The notes under the pieces were generated by a model. The model did not search any database. It was given only the letters and a program-made list of their open reading frames with translations, and was not told the origin of the DNA. From JBBIUS01 sp037440105 (lineage in GTDB: Bacteria > Patescibacteriota > Patescibacteriia > XYB2-FULL-38-15), in NCBI GenBank assembly GCA_037440105.1, contig JBBIUS010000011.1, forward strand, positions 1 through 28,015: 28,015 nt of DNA, given 5' to 3'. The translations under genes and the position numbers were made by a program. Position 1 is the stretch's first letter. Every line of letters starts with the position of its first letter. This document shows, in pieces, positions 15,351 through 22,447 of the stretch.

Positions 15351-15380
15351 ACACCTCGCTTGCCGGGGTGTTTTACTTTT
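15349..15380 (+). terminator. Intrinsic terminator after tatD
   Basis: AAACACCTCG (15349-15358) pairs with CGGGGTGTTT (15364-15373), one pair being G-U, across a 5-nt loop. The T-rich TTTTACTTTT follows. It overlaps the tatD stop codon and closes the pgsA-to-tatD gene group. Confidence 0.85.
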
Positions 15381-15409
15381 CTACAGGGTTTACTTTTTAA
15401 AAATGGTTC

Positions 15410-15437
15410 TTGACTTTTTTTAATTTTGTCGTAATAT
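15410..15437 (+). promoter_or_regulatory. Promoter of the two-component system
   Basis: TTGACT (15410-15415) with TAATAT (15432-15437) at 16-bp spacing; TATAGT at 15435-15440 is an alternative at 19 bp. This leaves a 5' leader of about 130 nt holding a long palindrome. Confidence 0.55.
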
Positions 15438-15520
15438 AGTTGTAATATAATATTAATAAAGTTTTTAATAAAATAATTTGCAAAAATTATAAATTTTAAA
15501 GTGTACGAATAACGAATAAT

Positions 15521-15550
15521 TTACGAATTTGCGAATTCGCAGATTCGTAA
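15521..15550. promoter_or_regulatory. 30-bp near-perfect palindrome before the response regulator
   Basis: Bases 15521-15535 and 15536-15550 are reverse complements except at one position. The centre is the perfect GCGAATTCGC. Related ACGAAT and ATTCG words recur on both sides between 15504 and 15565. It could be an operator for the downstream OmpR-type regulator (autoregulation) or an RNA hairpin in the leader. Confidence 0.6.
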
Positions 15551-15577
15551 TAAATTCGCAATTCGAACCCCAAGACT

Positions 15578-16255
15578 ATGACTATTTTAGTTGTCGAAGA
15601 CGAGCACAAAATAACTCGTTTTATTCAGAGAGGTTTAGAGATGGAGCATTATACTGTTGATATAGCATATGACGGAGAAGAAGCATTGAAAAAAATAGAA
15701 ATAAACGGTTATGATTTAATCATTTTGGATCTCATGCTCCCTAAAAAAGATGGCATTGAAGTATGTAAGGAGGTTAGAGCAAAAAAAATTGACACGCCGA
15801 TAATTATGTTAACTGCCAGAGATACAGTTGAGGATCGCATCAGGGGACTGGACGAAGGGGCCGATGATTATGTTGTTAAACCATTTGCTTTTGGAGAACT
15901 TTTAGCCAGGGTCCGCGCCCTTCTTCGCAGAGAAAAAACTGTTAAGCGAACTAGGCTGCAAATCGCTGATCTAATTTTAGATCCAGCAACTCATGAAGTT
16001 ACAAGATCAAATAGCTCAATCCAATTAACAAGCAAAGAATATCGTCTGCTGGATTACTTGATGCGCCGGCCGGGGCAAGTTTGTACAAGAACAATGATAG
16101 GTGAGCATATTTGGGGTTATAATTTTACAGATAATAGTAATGTGATCGATGTCACAGTCAGCAACCTTAGAAAAAAAATCGACGACGGCCAAACATTGAA
16201 GTTAATTCAAACTGTGCGCAATGTTGGATACAAGATAATATCAGATGCAAAATAA
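15578..16255 (+). CDS. OmpR/PhoB-family response regulator
   Basis: A 225-residue cytoplasmic response regulator. The receiver domain (1-118) has the acidic pocket E7, D8, phosphoacceptor D51 (LIILDLMLPKKDG), T79 (IIMLTARD) and K101 (VVKPF). The winged-helix DNA-binding domain (about 128-223) shows LTSKEYRLLDYLMRRPGQVC and VTVSNLRKKIDDG. It would be phosphorylated by the kinase encoded next, whose ATG lies inside this gene's last codons (11-nt overlap), which is strong evidence of a cognate pair. Target genes are unknown. The palindrome 28-57 nt upstream is a candidate self-operator. Confidence 0.95.
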   Translation: MTILVVEDEHKITRFIQRGLEMEHYTVDIAYDGEEALKKIEINGYDLIILDLMLPKKDGIEVCKEVRAKKIDTPIIMLTARDTVEDRIRGLDEGADDYVVKPFAFGELLARVRALLRREKTVKRTRLQIADLILDPATHEVTRSNSSIQLTSKEYRLLDYLMRRPGQVCTRTMIGEHIWGYNFTDNSNVIDVTVSNLRKKIDDGQTLKLIQTVRNVGYKIISDAK

Positions 16256-18260
16256 AAAATTAAAGATTATGACGCGCCAGTTTAAAAAAGACGATTTAAA
16301 AGAGTTTCGAAAAGTCCTTTTATTGTTTAATAAAATCAAAACTCATTTTGAGGATTATTGGTTTTTTTATCTTTTAAGCAGTGTTGGTTTTGTCCTGGGC
16401 ATTTTTTATTTTATACATCAGTTTACCAATCGCCAATTTAAATTCTTAGATAATATTATTTTTGGCCATCAAACATTAATTTTTCCGTTAATTAACCACT
16501 TTTGGATAGGACTCACAGTTATATTATTAATGACCAGTTCTTTTTTGTATTGCAAAGGGCGAAAAGCATTACGCAAGAAAAGTAAACTAGAAAGCAAAAT
16601 AGAACAAATAAGTAAATTTTACCATAAAATTATAGAAAACGTCCCGGTCAGCATTATAACTTTAAATAAAAATGGAGACGCTATTTCAATAAACCCTTAT
16701 TTTTCCGTGCTCTCTGGCAAATCAGCAGCAGCAAGAATTGGAAAAAATATTTTTGATTTTTCTTTTGTCAAAAGATCTGAAGAATTATATTTAAAATACC
16801 AGAATCTTATTAAAAATGGGGTGCCCTTTCATCATTACAATTGTTTTTATCAACCTTCGGCAAATGAAACTTCTCCTAAATATTTGGATATATATGCAAT
16901 CCCTCTAAAAAATAAACAAGGCAAAATAGAAGGGGCAATTTCAATTGCCCAAGACAACACTGAAACATATCTTGCGCTAGAAGAATCAAAGGCCAAAGCT
17001 AGACAACTTTATTTAATTAGTCAAATTTCCAGAGCAGTAAATTCAAGTTTAAACTTAAAAGAGGTACTTTGGTTGATTTTACGGAATGCCGTGAAGTTGA
17101 CAAACGCAACGAGCGCGGCTATTCTTTTGCGGGAAGGCGAGGACGAATTATTAGTTAAAGATGCTTATAATATGCCTTCTGGCTGGCAAAACATAAAAAT
17201 TAAAATTGGACAGGGCATTTGCGGCCATACGGCTTTTATTCGCAAACCTTATCTCAGCAATGATGTAAAAAAAGACCCTTACTATATTGGAAAAGTAGAA
17301 AAAGCCACAGTAAAATCCGAACTTGCTGTGCCTATTCTTTCTGAAGGAAAGGTGATCGGTGTAATAAAAGTTGACAGTGATGAAGTTGAGAGATTTACAG
17401 ACAAAGATATAGAACTAATGACTACTCTTGCTAACAATGCTTCTGTGGCTATTGTGAACAGTAAATTATATGAAGAAATTAAAAATTTAAACAAAACTTT
17501 AGAAGAAAAAGTAATCCAAAGAACAGAAGAATTAAAAATTGTAAACCAAAAATTAGAAAAAGCCATAGAATTAAAATCACAATTTATTGCCGATGCATCT
17601 CATGACCTTAGAACGCCGCTTACTGTTATAAAAGGGAATCTTGATTTAGTTATGCGCGATTCTCAGGCGACTGAAGAAGAAATAAAAGAAACTTTAAAAT
17701 TGATTGATGAAGAGGTAAAAAATATGGCCGGCATATTGGCTGATTTGATGATTTTAACTCACGCTGGTGCAGGAAAATTGCATTTGAATAAAACCAAAAT
17801 AAATTTAGATTCATTGTTAAAAACTGCTAAACAATCAATGGAAGTACTAGCAAAGGAAAAAAACATTAAAATTGAAATTAAAAAATCAAACAATGAGAAT
17901 ATTTTTGTTGACGAGAGTAAATTTTTAAAATTGCTCATAAATTTAATTTCAAACGCTATTAAATATGGCAGAAAAAATGGCCAAGTCTATCTTTTTGCAG
18001 AAAATAATGGTCCCGAGGTTACAATCTCTGTTGAAGATAATGGCATCGGAATTCCTGAAAATGAACTTCCGTATATTTTCGAGAGATTTTATCGAGTTGA
18101 TAAAGTACGAACAAGAGAGCCGCACGGGGGCAGCGGTTTGGGATTAGCGATTTGTAAATCTATCGCTGAAGCGCACGGCGGATTTATAGATGTTATAAGT
18201 CAATTAGGCGTGGGAAGTAAATTTGTTGTGCATTTGCCAAATAATAATATTGAACATTGA
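16245..18260 (+). CDS. Membrane sensor histidine kinase (TM-PAS-GAF-HisKA-HATPase)
   Basis: A 671-residue kinase. Two membrane helices (about 39-60 and 83-103) enclose a short external loop, so sensing is probably intracellular or within the membrane. A PAS domain (about 125-245, ENVPVSIITLNKNGDAISIN) and a GAF domain (about 265-410, GQGICGHTAFIRKPYLSNDV) follow, joined by coiled coil. HisKA carries the phosphoacceptor H453 (SHDLRTPLTVIKGN). The ATPase domain has the N box NLISNAIKYG, the G1 box DNGIGIPENELPYIFERFYR and the G2 box GGSGLGLAI. The start is ATG 16245, overlapping the regulator, or ATG 16269 (MTRQFKK). The signal is unknown; GAF domains bind small ligands. Confidence 0.93.
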   Translation: MQNKKLKIMTRQFKKDDLKEFRKVLLLFNKIKTHFEDYWFFYLLSSVGFVLGIFYFIHQFTNRQFKFLDNIIFGHQTLIFPLINHFWIGLTVILLMTSSFLYCKGRKALRKKSKLESKIEQISKFYHKIIENVPVSIITLNKNGDAISINPYFSVLSGKSAAARIGKNIFDFSFVKRSEELYLKYQNLIKNGVPFHHYNCFYQPSANETSPKYLDIYAIPLKNKQGKIEGAISIAQDNTETYLALEESKAKARQLYLISQISRAVNSSLNLKEVLWLILRNAVKLTNATSAAILLREGEDELLVKDAYNMPSGWQNIKIKIGQGICGHTAFIRKPYLSNDVKKDPYYIGKVEKATVKSELAVPILSEGKVIGVIKVDSDEVERFTDKDIELMTTLANNASVAIVNSKLYEEIKNLNKTLEEKVIQRTEELKIVNQKLEKAIELKSQFIADASHDLRTPLTVIKGNLDLVMRDSQATEEEIKETLKLIDEEVKNMAGILADLMILTHAGAGKLHLNKTKINLDSLLKTAKQSMEVLAKEKNIKIEIKKSNNENIFVDESKFLKLLINLISNAIKYGRKNGQVYLFAENNGPEVTISVEDNGIGIPENELPYIFERFYRVDKVRTREPHGGSGLGLAICKSIAEAHGGFIDVISQLGVGSKFVVHLPNNNIEH

Positions 18261-18285
18261 CAAAATTTTTAAACTCACATAATTT
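18257..18285 (+). promoter_or_regulatory. Promoter upstream of the radical-SAM gene
   Basis: A perfect -35 TTGACA (18257-18262) overlaps the kinase stop codon. TAATTT (18280-18285) lies 17 bp on. Transcription from here would give a leader of roughly 135 nt before ATG 18426. Confidence 0.45.
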
Positions 18286-18328
18286 AAATTAAGTTCTTTT
18301 CACATAAATGGGATTAATTATGATAAAG

Positions 18329-18409
18329 GCGGCTCTCTGAGCAAGGTCAGAAAGGGATAGTAAAAAGCCGCGCGGTGTGGTAAAAACTGCCAAAACAGCA
18401 AATTTTACT
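18329..18409 (+). promoter_or_regulatory. Candidate structured RNA leader of the radical-SAM gene
   Basis: GCGGCT (18329-18334) pairs with AGCCGC (18366-18371). Inside it TCTGA (18336-18340) pairs with TCAGA (18347-18351) across GCAAGG, leaving a purine-rich strand (AAGGGATAGTAAAA) as internal loop. A second stem, GTAAAA (18380-18385) with TTTTAC (18403-18408), lies just before the strong ribosome site GAGGAG (18414-18419). Two ordered stems with a purine-rich joining strand before a well-spaced start suggest a regulatory leader. I could not match it to any riboswitch class I know. Confidence 0.4.
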
Positions 18410-18425
18410 GTAAGAGGAGCAGAGA

Positions 18426-19730
18426 ATGAAGAAAAAAAAGACTGCGCGAAAAAGAAAAACCGCGCAGAGATGCATAATAATTACACAAAACCGTTACGCT
18501 GAAAATTTTTCAAAACTTTTTAGACGCAAAGGATACGCAGTACAGATGTTAAAAAACGAAGAACAACTTCGGCTAGCCGCGGAACAAAAAGATTTTAACG
18601 CTAACGTGATACTTGCAGACAGAGTTTTTGGCCCTGAAAGTCTTAATGTTATCAGCGAACTGAAAGAAAAAAACCCGAAAATCGATATTTTCGTCATTTC
18701 AGACTACGGCGTTCCTGAACTTCACAGTGCGGCTAAAGCAGGACTTATCGAATTTTTTACTGGACCAAGACCGTCGCTTAATTATCTCTGGTCAATTCTT
18801 CAACGGCGGAAGCAAAGAAAGGAAGACCTTGCTTTCCAAAAACTTCCGCGCAGTTTTCTAAAGGTGATTGCCAGAGCAGTTAGCCGAGGAGCCGAAAAGT
18901 TTGTTTTCGCCTTATCGGACGACCAACTAATCGAAGCCGTTGCCTTAGATCTTTGGTACCGCCCGATACGTCATGTTATTTGCGTTTCAGTTCAGGTCGG
19001 CTGTGTAATTGGCTGTAAATTTTGTGCCACAGGACGAGTCAACTTTGGGAGAAATCTTACTTCTGAGGAAATTGTAGGTCAAGTCGAAAAGGTGCTAGGC
19101 AAAAGCGTTCTTGGGCAAGAAGTGCTCAATAAAAACAAACCTTTTCACGTTACCTACATGGGTGAAGGTGAGGCGATGGCAAATTACGACGCAGTAGTAG
19201 ACGCAACAAGAACCTTGCGAGGAATTTTTGGCGAACGTATCACTTTCACTATTTCAACCGTGGGTATAACTTCTGGCCTACGAAAAATTCTTAAAGAGGG
19301 CTTTGGTCCATGGGTTAATCTTCAACTTTCTCTGCACGCCTCTTCTGAGTCACAGCGTAGAAAATTAATCCCTTTTCAAGGAGGGAATCTCGAAGAAATA
19401 ATTCTTCTCGCGCGAAAATATGCTGAACAAACTGGCCAAAGGGTGTGTGCAAACTATATTCTTATCAGAAGGCAAAATGATACCCTACAACATGCAGAAG
19501 AATTGGCTAAGCTCCTCGATCCAAAATCCTTTTATATCAAGTTATCGCAACTCAATCCGATTGCGGGGGTATCATTTAAACCTGCTAATAAAAAAGTTAG
19601 AAAAAACTTCCGCCATTTTTTGGAGAAGTACGGCTATAACGTAAAATATTTTGTTAGCAGGGGAAGGGAAATTGGCAGCGGCTGTGGTCAGATGATAGGC
19701 GCTCCTGTTTTGCCAGAGGAGGATGACTGA
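18426..19730 (+). CDS. RlmN/Cfr-family radical-SAM methyltransferase fused to a receiver-like domain
   Basis: A 434-residue protein. Residues about 15-130 look like a receiver (CheY-like) fold: an Asp at the phosphoacceptor position (D65, VILADRVFG), ISDYG at strand 4 and AGLIEFFTGP at strand 5. The N-terminal acidic pair and the invariant Lys are missing, so it is probably a pseudo-receiver. From about 138 the RlmN core begins (LPRSFLKVIARA, KFVFALSDDQLIEAV). Its 4Fe-4S cluster cysteines are C193, C197 and C200 (GCVIGCKFCATG). GEGE (246-249) follows, and the catalytic methyl-carrying Cys is kept at C420 (SGCGQM). RlmN adds a methyl to C2 of A2503 in 23S rRNA. The usual N-terminal Hhh domain is replaced. 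Cfr-type C8 methylation cannot be excluded. A Shine-Dalgarno sequence lies 6 nt before the ATG. Confidence 0.85.
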   Translation: MKKKKTARKRKTAQRCIIITQNRYAENFSKLFRRKGYAVQMLKNEEQLRLAAEQKDFNANVILADRVFGPESLNVISELKEKNPKIDIFVISDYGVPELHSAAKAGLIEFFTGPRPSLNYLWSILQRRKQRKEDLAFQKLPRSFLKVIARAVSRGAEKFVFALSDDQLIEAVALDLWYRPIRHVICVSVQVGCVIGCKFCATGRVNFGRNLTSEEIVGQVEKVLGKSVLGQEVLNKNKPFHVTYMGEGEAMANYDAVVDATRTLRGIFGERITFTISTVGITSGLRKILKEGFGPWVNLQLSLHASSESQRRKLIPFQGGNLEEIILLARKYAEQTGQRVCANYILIRRQNDTLQHAEELAKLLDPKSFYIKLSQLNPIAGVSFKPANKKVRKNFRHFLEKYGYNVKYFVSRGREIGSGCGQMIGAPVLPEEDD

Positions 19731-19731
19731 T

Positions 19732-19780
19732 AAAGGATTTATCTGCTATCTATAGTAGGATAAAAGATAAATCCTTTTTT
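19732..19780 (+). terminator. Intrinsic terminator after the radical-SAM gene
   Basis: AAAGGATTTATCT (19732-19744) pairs perfectly over 13 bp with AGATAAATCCTTT (19765-19777), followed by further Ts. The 20-nt loop is large and contains a small internal palindrome. Confidence 0.9.
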
Positions 19781-19792
19781 ATTCGAAAATGA

Positions 19793-19821
19793 TTGACTTC
19801 TTATTTTGAAAAGTTTAAAAT
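19793..19821 (+). promoter_or_regulatory. Upstream promoter of the ATP synthase operon
   Basis: TTGACT (19793-19798), a 17-bp spacer and TAAAAT (19816-19821), directly after the preceding terminator. It gives a leader of about 40 nt. Confidence 0.65.
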
Positions 19822-19841
19822 ATGTAAATTAACATAAAAAC

Positions 19842-19850
19842 TGTGGATAA
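19842..19850 (-). promoter_or_regulatory. Perfect DnaA-box sequence in the atp promoter region
   Basis: TGTGGATAA is the reverse complement of the consensus DnaA box TTATCCACA. It lies between the two -10 boxes of the atp operon. Only one copy is present here, so it is not an origin by itself. A near match (AGTGGATAA) occurs at 21113-21121 before atpE. Confidence 0.4.
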
Positions 19851-19858
19851 AGTCAGTT

Positions 19859-19864
19859 TATAAT
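19859..19864 (+). promoter_or_regulatory. -10 box giving a leaderless atp transcript
   Basis: Perfect TATAAT, ending 5 nt before the GTG start of the first atp gene. This is the same spacing as at rsmI. No good -35 hexamer is seen 16-18 bp upstream, so it is weaker evidence than the rsmI case. Confidence 0.45.
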
Positions 19865-19869
19865 TCTTT

Positions 19870-20208
19870 GTGGAAAATTATACTCAACAATCAAAAAAGA
19901 AAAATAAAAAAGACACTTGGTCAGCCCTTTCATTAGCTTGGCAATTAGGGTATACGATCGCTATTCCGTTGGTTATTTTGGCCTTAACTGGTAGACTTTT
20001 GGATAAACGTTTTGGGACATCGCCGTGGTTGCTTTTGGTGGGTATTTTTTTATCTTTAATTATTTCAACATTGGCAATTTATTATAAAACAATAAAAATT
20101 TTAAGTGAGGCAGAAAATAAGATAAACAAAATAGACAAAAAAGAAAAACCAAAAAACAGGACTTCGAAACCTGAAACAAATTCAAATTACCAAAGTCCGC
20201 TTGTATGA
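19870..20208 (+). CDS. atpI: ATP synthase accessory protein AtpI/AtpZ type
   Basis: A 112-residue protein with two membrane helices (about 25-45 and 52-74) in the pattern of the ATPase_gene1 (AtpZ/AtpI) family: WQLGYTIAIPLVILALTGRL, then LLDKRFGTSPWLLLVGIFLS. Such proteins help assemble the c-ring or handle cations and usually head atp operons. Basic, hydrophilic ends flank the hairpin. The start is GTG 19870, 5 nt after TATAAT, so it may be translated from a leaderless mRNA. The stop overlaps the atpB start (ATGA). The symbol atpZ would be equally defensible. Confidence 0.8.
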   Translation: MENYTQQSKKKNKKDTWSALSLAWQLGYTIAIPLVILALTGRLLDKRFGTSPWLLLVGIFLSLIISTLAIYYKTIKILSEAENKINKIDKKEKPKNRTSKPETNSNYQSPLV

Positions 20209-20999
20209 ATATTTCTCTTGCCGCAGAACCAATTTTCTATATCAACACTTTTCCTGTGACCAATACGCTTCTTGTTGCTTGGGCTATTATTTTATTTCTC
20301 TTTTTGATAGTTTTTCTAACCCGTAGAAAATTAAAAGAAATCCCGGCTGGGTTGCAAAACATTATTGAACTTATAATTGAAGGAGCATTTAATTTCATCG
20401 ATAGTATAACTCATGATCGGCGGCAGACTAAAAAATTTTTTCCGATTGTTTTTACAATTTTTGTCTTTGTTATTCTTTCTAATTGGATAGAAATTGTGCC
20501 GGGTCTTGGAACTATCGGAATTTGGGAAGAACACCACGGTAAAACAATTTTAGTACCTTTTATCCGCTCTTCTTCAGCTGATCTTAATTTAACATTAGCT
20601 ATCGCTATTATTTCTGTTTTTTCTACGCAATTTTTTGGGATTGCTACGCTCGGTTTTTTAAGATACGCTGGGAAATTTTTACCGTTCAAAGGATTATTCA
20701 AAATTAAATACGGCTTCTTGCCGATCCCTTCCTTTAATGGTTTTATTGCTTTTTTTGCAGGAATTTTAGAATTAGTTGCTGAAATAGCAAAATTGGTCTC
20801 TTTTTCCTTCCGACTTTTTGGCAATATTTTTGCTGGTGAAGTTTTACTTTTGGTTGTTAGTTTTTTAGTCCCGTATATTGTTCCTTTACCATTTTTATTT
20901 TTAGAAATTTTTGTTGGATTTGTGCAGGCGTTGGTTTTTGCAATGCTGACACTCGTATTTTTGAAAATGGCAGTAACCGAACATGAAGCTGAACACTGA
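20205..20999 (+). CDS. atpB: ATP synthase F0 subunit a
   Basis: A 264-residue membrane subunit forming the ion half-channels beside the c-ring. The essential arginine is R203 in SFRLFGNIFAGE. Other family features are EGAFNFIDSI (near the N-terminus), NWIEIVPGLGTIGIWEEHH and the last helix pair FLEIFVGFVQALVFAMLTLV. About five to six helices are seen. It is translationally coupled to atpI by an ATGA overlap. A 137-nt gap with a large hairpin separates it from atpE. Confidence 0.95.
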   Translation: MNISLAAEPIFYINTFPVTNTLLVAWAIILFLFLIVFLTRRKLKEIPAGLQNIIELIIEGAFNFIDSITHDRRQTKKFFPIVFTIFVFVILSNWIEIVPGLGTIGIWEEHHGKTILVPFIRSSSADLNLTLAIAIISVFSTQFFGIATLGFLRYAGKFLPFKGLFKIKYGFLPIPSFNGFIAFFAGILELVAEIAKLVSFSFRLFGNIFAGEVLLLVVSFLVPYIVPLPFLFLEIFVGFVQALVFAMLTLVFLKMAVTEHEAEH

Positions 21000-21067
21000 A
21001 TACAAAATGAATTAATTTTATTTCAATCAAAAATCGTAAATCATAAATCTAAAATCTTAAATCTAAG

Positions 21068-21129
21068 TTTGACAGTTAATCGCCGACGTTAAATAAACTT
21101 ATTTCCGTCGAAAGTGGATAACTGTCAAA
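21068..21129. promoter_or_regulatory. Nested hairpin in the atpB-atpE gap
   Basis: TTTGACAGTTA (21068-21078) pairs perfectly over 11 bp with TAACTGTCAAA (21119-21129). Inside it CGACG pairs with CGTCG, and within that AAATAA with TTATTT across two bases. The structure ends 7 nt before the atpE ATG. The left arm includes a perfect -35-like TTGACA (21069-21074) but no convincing -10. The preceding 21030-21067 is a run of degenerate AAATC-type repeats. Confidence 0.75.
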
Positions 21130-21136
21130 ATAAATT

Positions 21137-21406
21137 ATGGCTGTTGAAGAAACAAAAGAGGTCGCGACTGGCCTTCTTGGTAATTTGGATGCAATAAAAG
21201 CTATTGCCGCTGCCCTTACTATCGCTATCGGCGCTTTTAGCCCAGCCATGGCAATTGGTAAATTAGCCGGGAAAGCCATGGAGTCAATCGGCAGAAATCC
21301 AGAAGCTGCTCCTAAAATTCAAACTGCGATGATTTTGGCGATCGCTTTTACAGAGGCTATTGCCATTTACGCGTTGGTTGTGGCTCTCATCATCAAGTTC
21401 GTTTAG
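21137..21406 (+). CDS. atpE: ATP synthase F0 subunit c
   Basis: An 89-residue hairpin membrane subunit that forms the rotor ring. The ion-binding carboxylate is E73 in helix 2 (FTEAIAIYAL). The polar loop RNPEAAP (53-59) contacts F1. Helix 1 has AIGAFSPAMAIGKLAGKA, poorer in glycine than the usual GxGxGxG stretch. No Gln is seen in helix 1 and Ala follows E73, so the Na+-binding signature (Gln, then Glu-Ser/Thr) is lacking and proton coupling is more likely. A 20-residue N-terminal extension is present. The gene is flanked on both sides by strong hairpins, in keeping with the need for many c copies per enzyme. Confidence 0.95.
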   Translation: MAVEETKEVATGLLGNLDAIKAIAAALTIAIGAFSPAMAIGKLAGKAMESIGRNPEAAPKIQTAMILAIAFTEAIAIYALVVALIIKFV

Positions 21407-21417
21407 TTCACGGTTCG

Positions 21418-21446
21418 CAGTTCACAGTCAAGACGGCTGTGAACTG
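21418..21446. promoter_or_regulatory. Hairpin in the atpE-atpF gap
   Basis: CAGTTCACAG (21418-21427) pairs perfectly over 10 bp with CTGTGAACTG (21437-21446) across 9 nt. It begins 11 nt after the atpE stop. No T-run follows, so it is more likely an RNA stability or processing element than a terminator. Confidence 0.75.
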
Positions 21447-21472
21447 AAAACTTTGAACTAATAACTAAGCTT

Positions 21473-21973
21473 ATGGAATTACTACAAAAATTAGGCATTG
21501 ATTGGCGACTTCTTATTGCCCAAATTTTTAATTTTTTAATTTTGCTTTTTATTTTATATAAATTTTTATATAAACCAATTTTAAAATTATTAGAAAACCG
21601 TCAAAAAAAGATTGAAAAAGGTCTACAAGACGCAATAAAACTTGAGGAAGAATTAGCTAAAACTAAAGAATTGAAAGAAAAAGAAATTCAAAAAGCAAAA
21701 CAAGAAGCGCAAATAATTATTGAGAAGGCGCAAAAAGTAGCGGAATCCGCCGGTCAGGAAATAAAATTAAAAGCAAAAAAAGAAGTAGAGAAATTGATTG
21801 AGACAGCAAAAGATCAGATTGCCGACGAAAAAGAAAAAATGATGGCTGAAATTAGAAAAGAAGCAGCACTCCTTGTCGTGGCCGCAGCTGAAAAAGTGGT
21901 GGGGAAAATTGTTGATGTAAGGGTTCAGCAAAAATTAATTGAGGATTCTATAAAAGAAATTCAGCAAAAATAG
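21473..21973 (+). CDS. atpF: ATP synthase F0 subunit b
   Basis: A 166-residue peripheral-stalk subunit. One N-terminal membrane helix (about 14-32, LLIALLFILYKF-like hydrophobic run) is followed by the conserved YKPILKLLENRQKKIEKGL and a long charged coiled coil to the end, with the usual Ala/Glu/Lys-rich AQIIIEKAQKVAESAGQEIK. It dimerises to hold F1 to subunit a. Only one b gene is present, so a homodimer is expected. ATG 21473 lies 26 nt after a hairpin. Confidence 0.93.
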   Translation: MELLQKLGIDWRLLIAQIFNFLILLFILYKFLYKPILKLLENRQKKIEKGLQDAIKLEEELAKTKELKEKEIQKAKQEAQIIIEKAQKVAESAGQEIKLKAKKEVEKLIETAKDQIADEKEKMMAEIRKEAALLVVAAAEKVVGKIVDVRVQQKLIEDSIKEIQQK

Positions 21974-21992
21974 AAATATTGTTAAAATCGTA

Positions 21993-22015
21993 TGTCGGCC
22001 ATGCGATGGCCGACA
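21993..22015. promoter_or_regulatory. Hairpin in the atpF-atpH junction
   Basis: TGTCGGCCAT (21993-22002) pairs perfectly over 10 bp with ATGGCCGACA (22006-22015) across GCG. It sits 8 nt before the preferred atpH start at 22024. It would be inside the coding sequence if the upstream TTG 21979 were used. Confidence 0.75.
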
Positions 22016-22023
22016 AACATGGT

Positions 22024-22431
22024 ATGAAAATTAAATTAAAACAATATGCCGTCGCCCTATACGAAGCGGTGAAAGACGCGCCCAAAGAAAAAATTGGGGA
22101 TATTTTGGATAATTTTGTGAAGATGCTTATAAAAAATAATGCTCTGCGTTTTGCACCGCAAATTATTAATTATTTAGATAAATACGCTAAAAAAACCGAA
22201 GGAGTGATTGATTTAAAAGTAAAAACCGTCCAACCCCTGGAAGAAGAAAATCTTTCACAATTAAAAAAAATCGTTCCATTGCTTCTTGAAAGAGAAATTG
22301 AAAAAATTAATGTCCAACAAGAAATTGATCCAAATTTAATTGGCGGTTTTGTCTTGGAATGCGATGATTTGGTTTTTGACGCCAGTATAAAAAATAAGTT
22401 TAACGTCTTAAGAAAAAATCTTATTCAATAA
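22024..22431 (+). CDS. atpH: ATP synthase F1 subunit delta
   Basis: A 135-residue delta subunit linking the b stalk to the top of F1. The N-terminal helical domain begins KQYAVALYEAVKDAP. The C-terminal part has the family's QQEIDPNLIGGFVLECDDLV and FDASIKNKFNVLRKNL. It is shorter than the usual ~175 residues, mainly in the N-terminal bundle. I chose ATG 22024 because it gives a family-like N-terminus; the frame is open from TTG 21979 and ATG 22006, but those bases form a perfect hairpin. atpA follows after 16 nt with no hairpin. Confidence 0.87.
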   Translation: MKIKLKQYAVALYEAVKDAPKEKIGDILDNFVKMLIKNNALRFAPQIINYLDKYAKKTEGVIDLKVKTVQPLEEENLSQLKKIVPLLLEREIEKINVQQEIDPNLIGGFVLECDDLVFDASIKNKFNVLRKNLIQ

Positions 22432-22447
22432 TCTAAAATCTATCAAT

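Noticed and set aside
18329..18409. A known riboswitch in the leader of the RlmN-like gene
   Set aside because: I compared it by eye with remembered consensus cores (TPP, SAM, preQ1, fluoride, c-di-GMP, ZTP, THF) and found no match, so it is listed only as a candidate structure.
18246..19730. Alternative genetic code with TGA as glycine or tryptophan
   Set aside because: atpB, rpoD, the histidine kinase and the RlmN-like gene end at TGA at the expected family length, so TGA is a stop.
19842..19850. Replication origin at the atp promoter
   Set aside because: There is only one exact DnaA box, and no cluster of boxes, unwinding element or dnaA/dnaN neighbour is seen.
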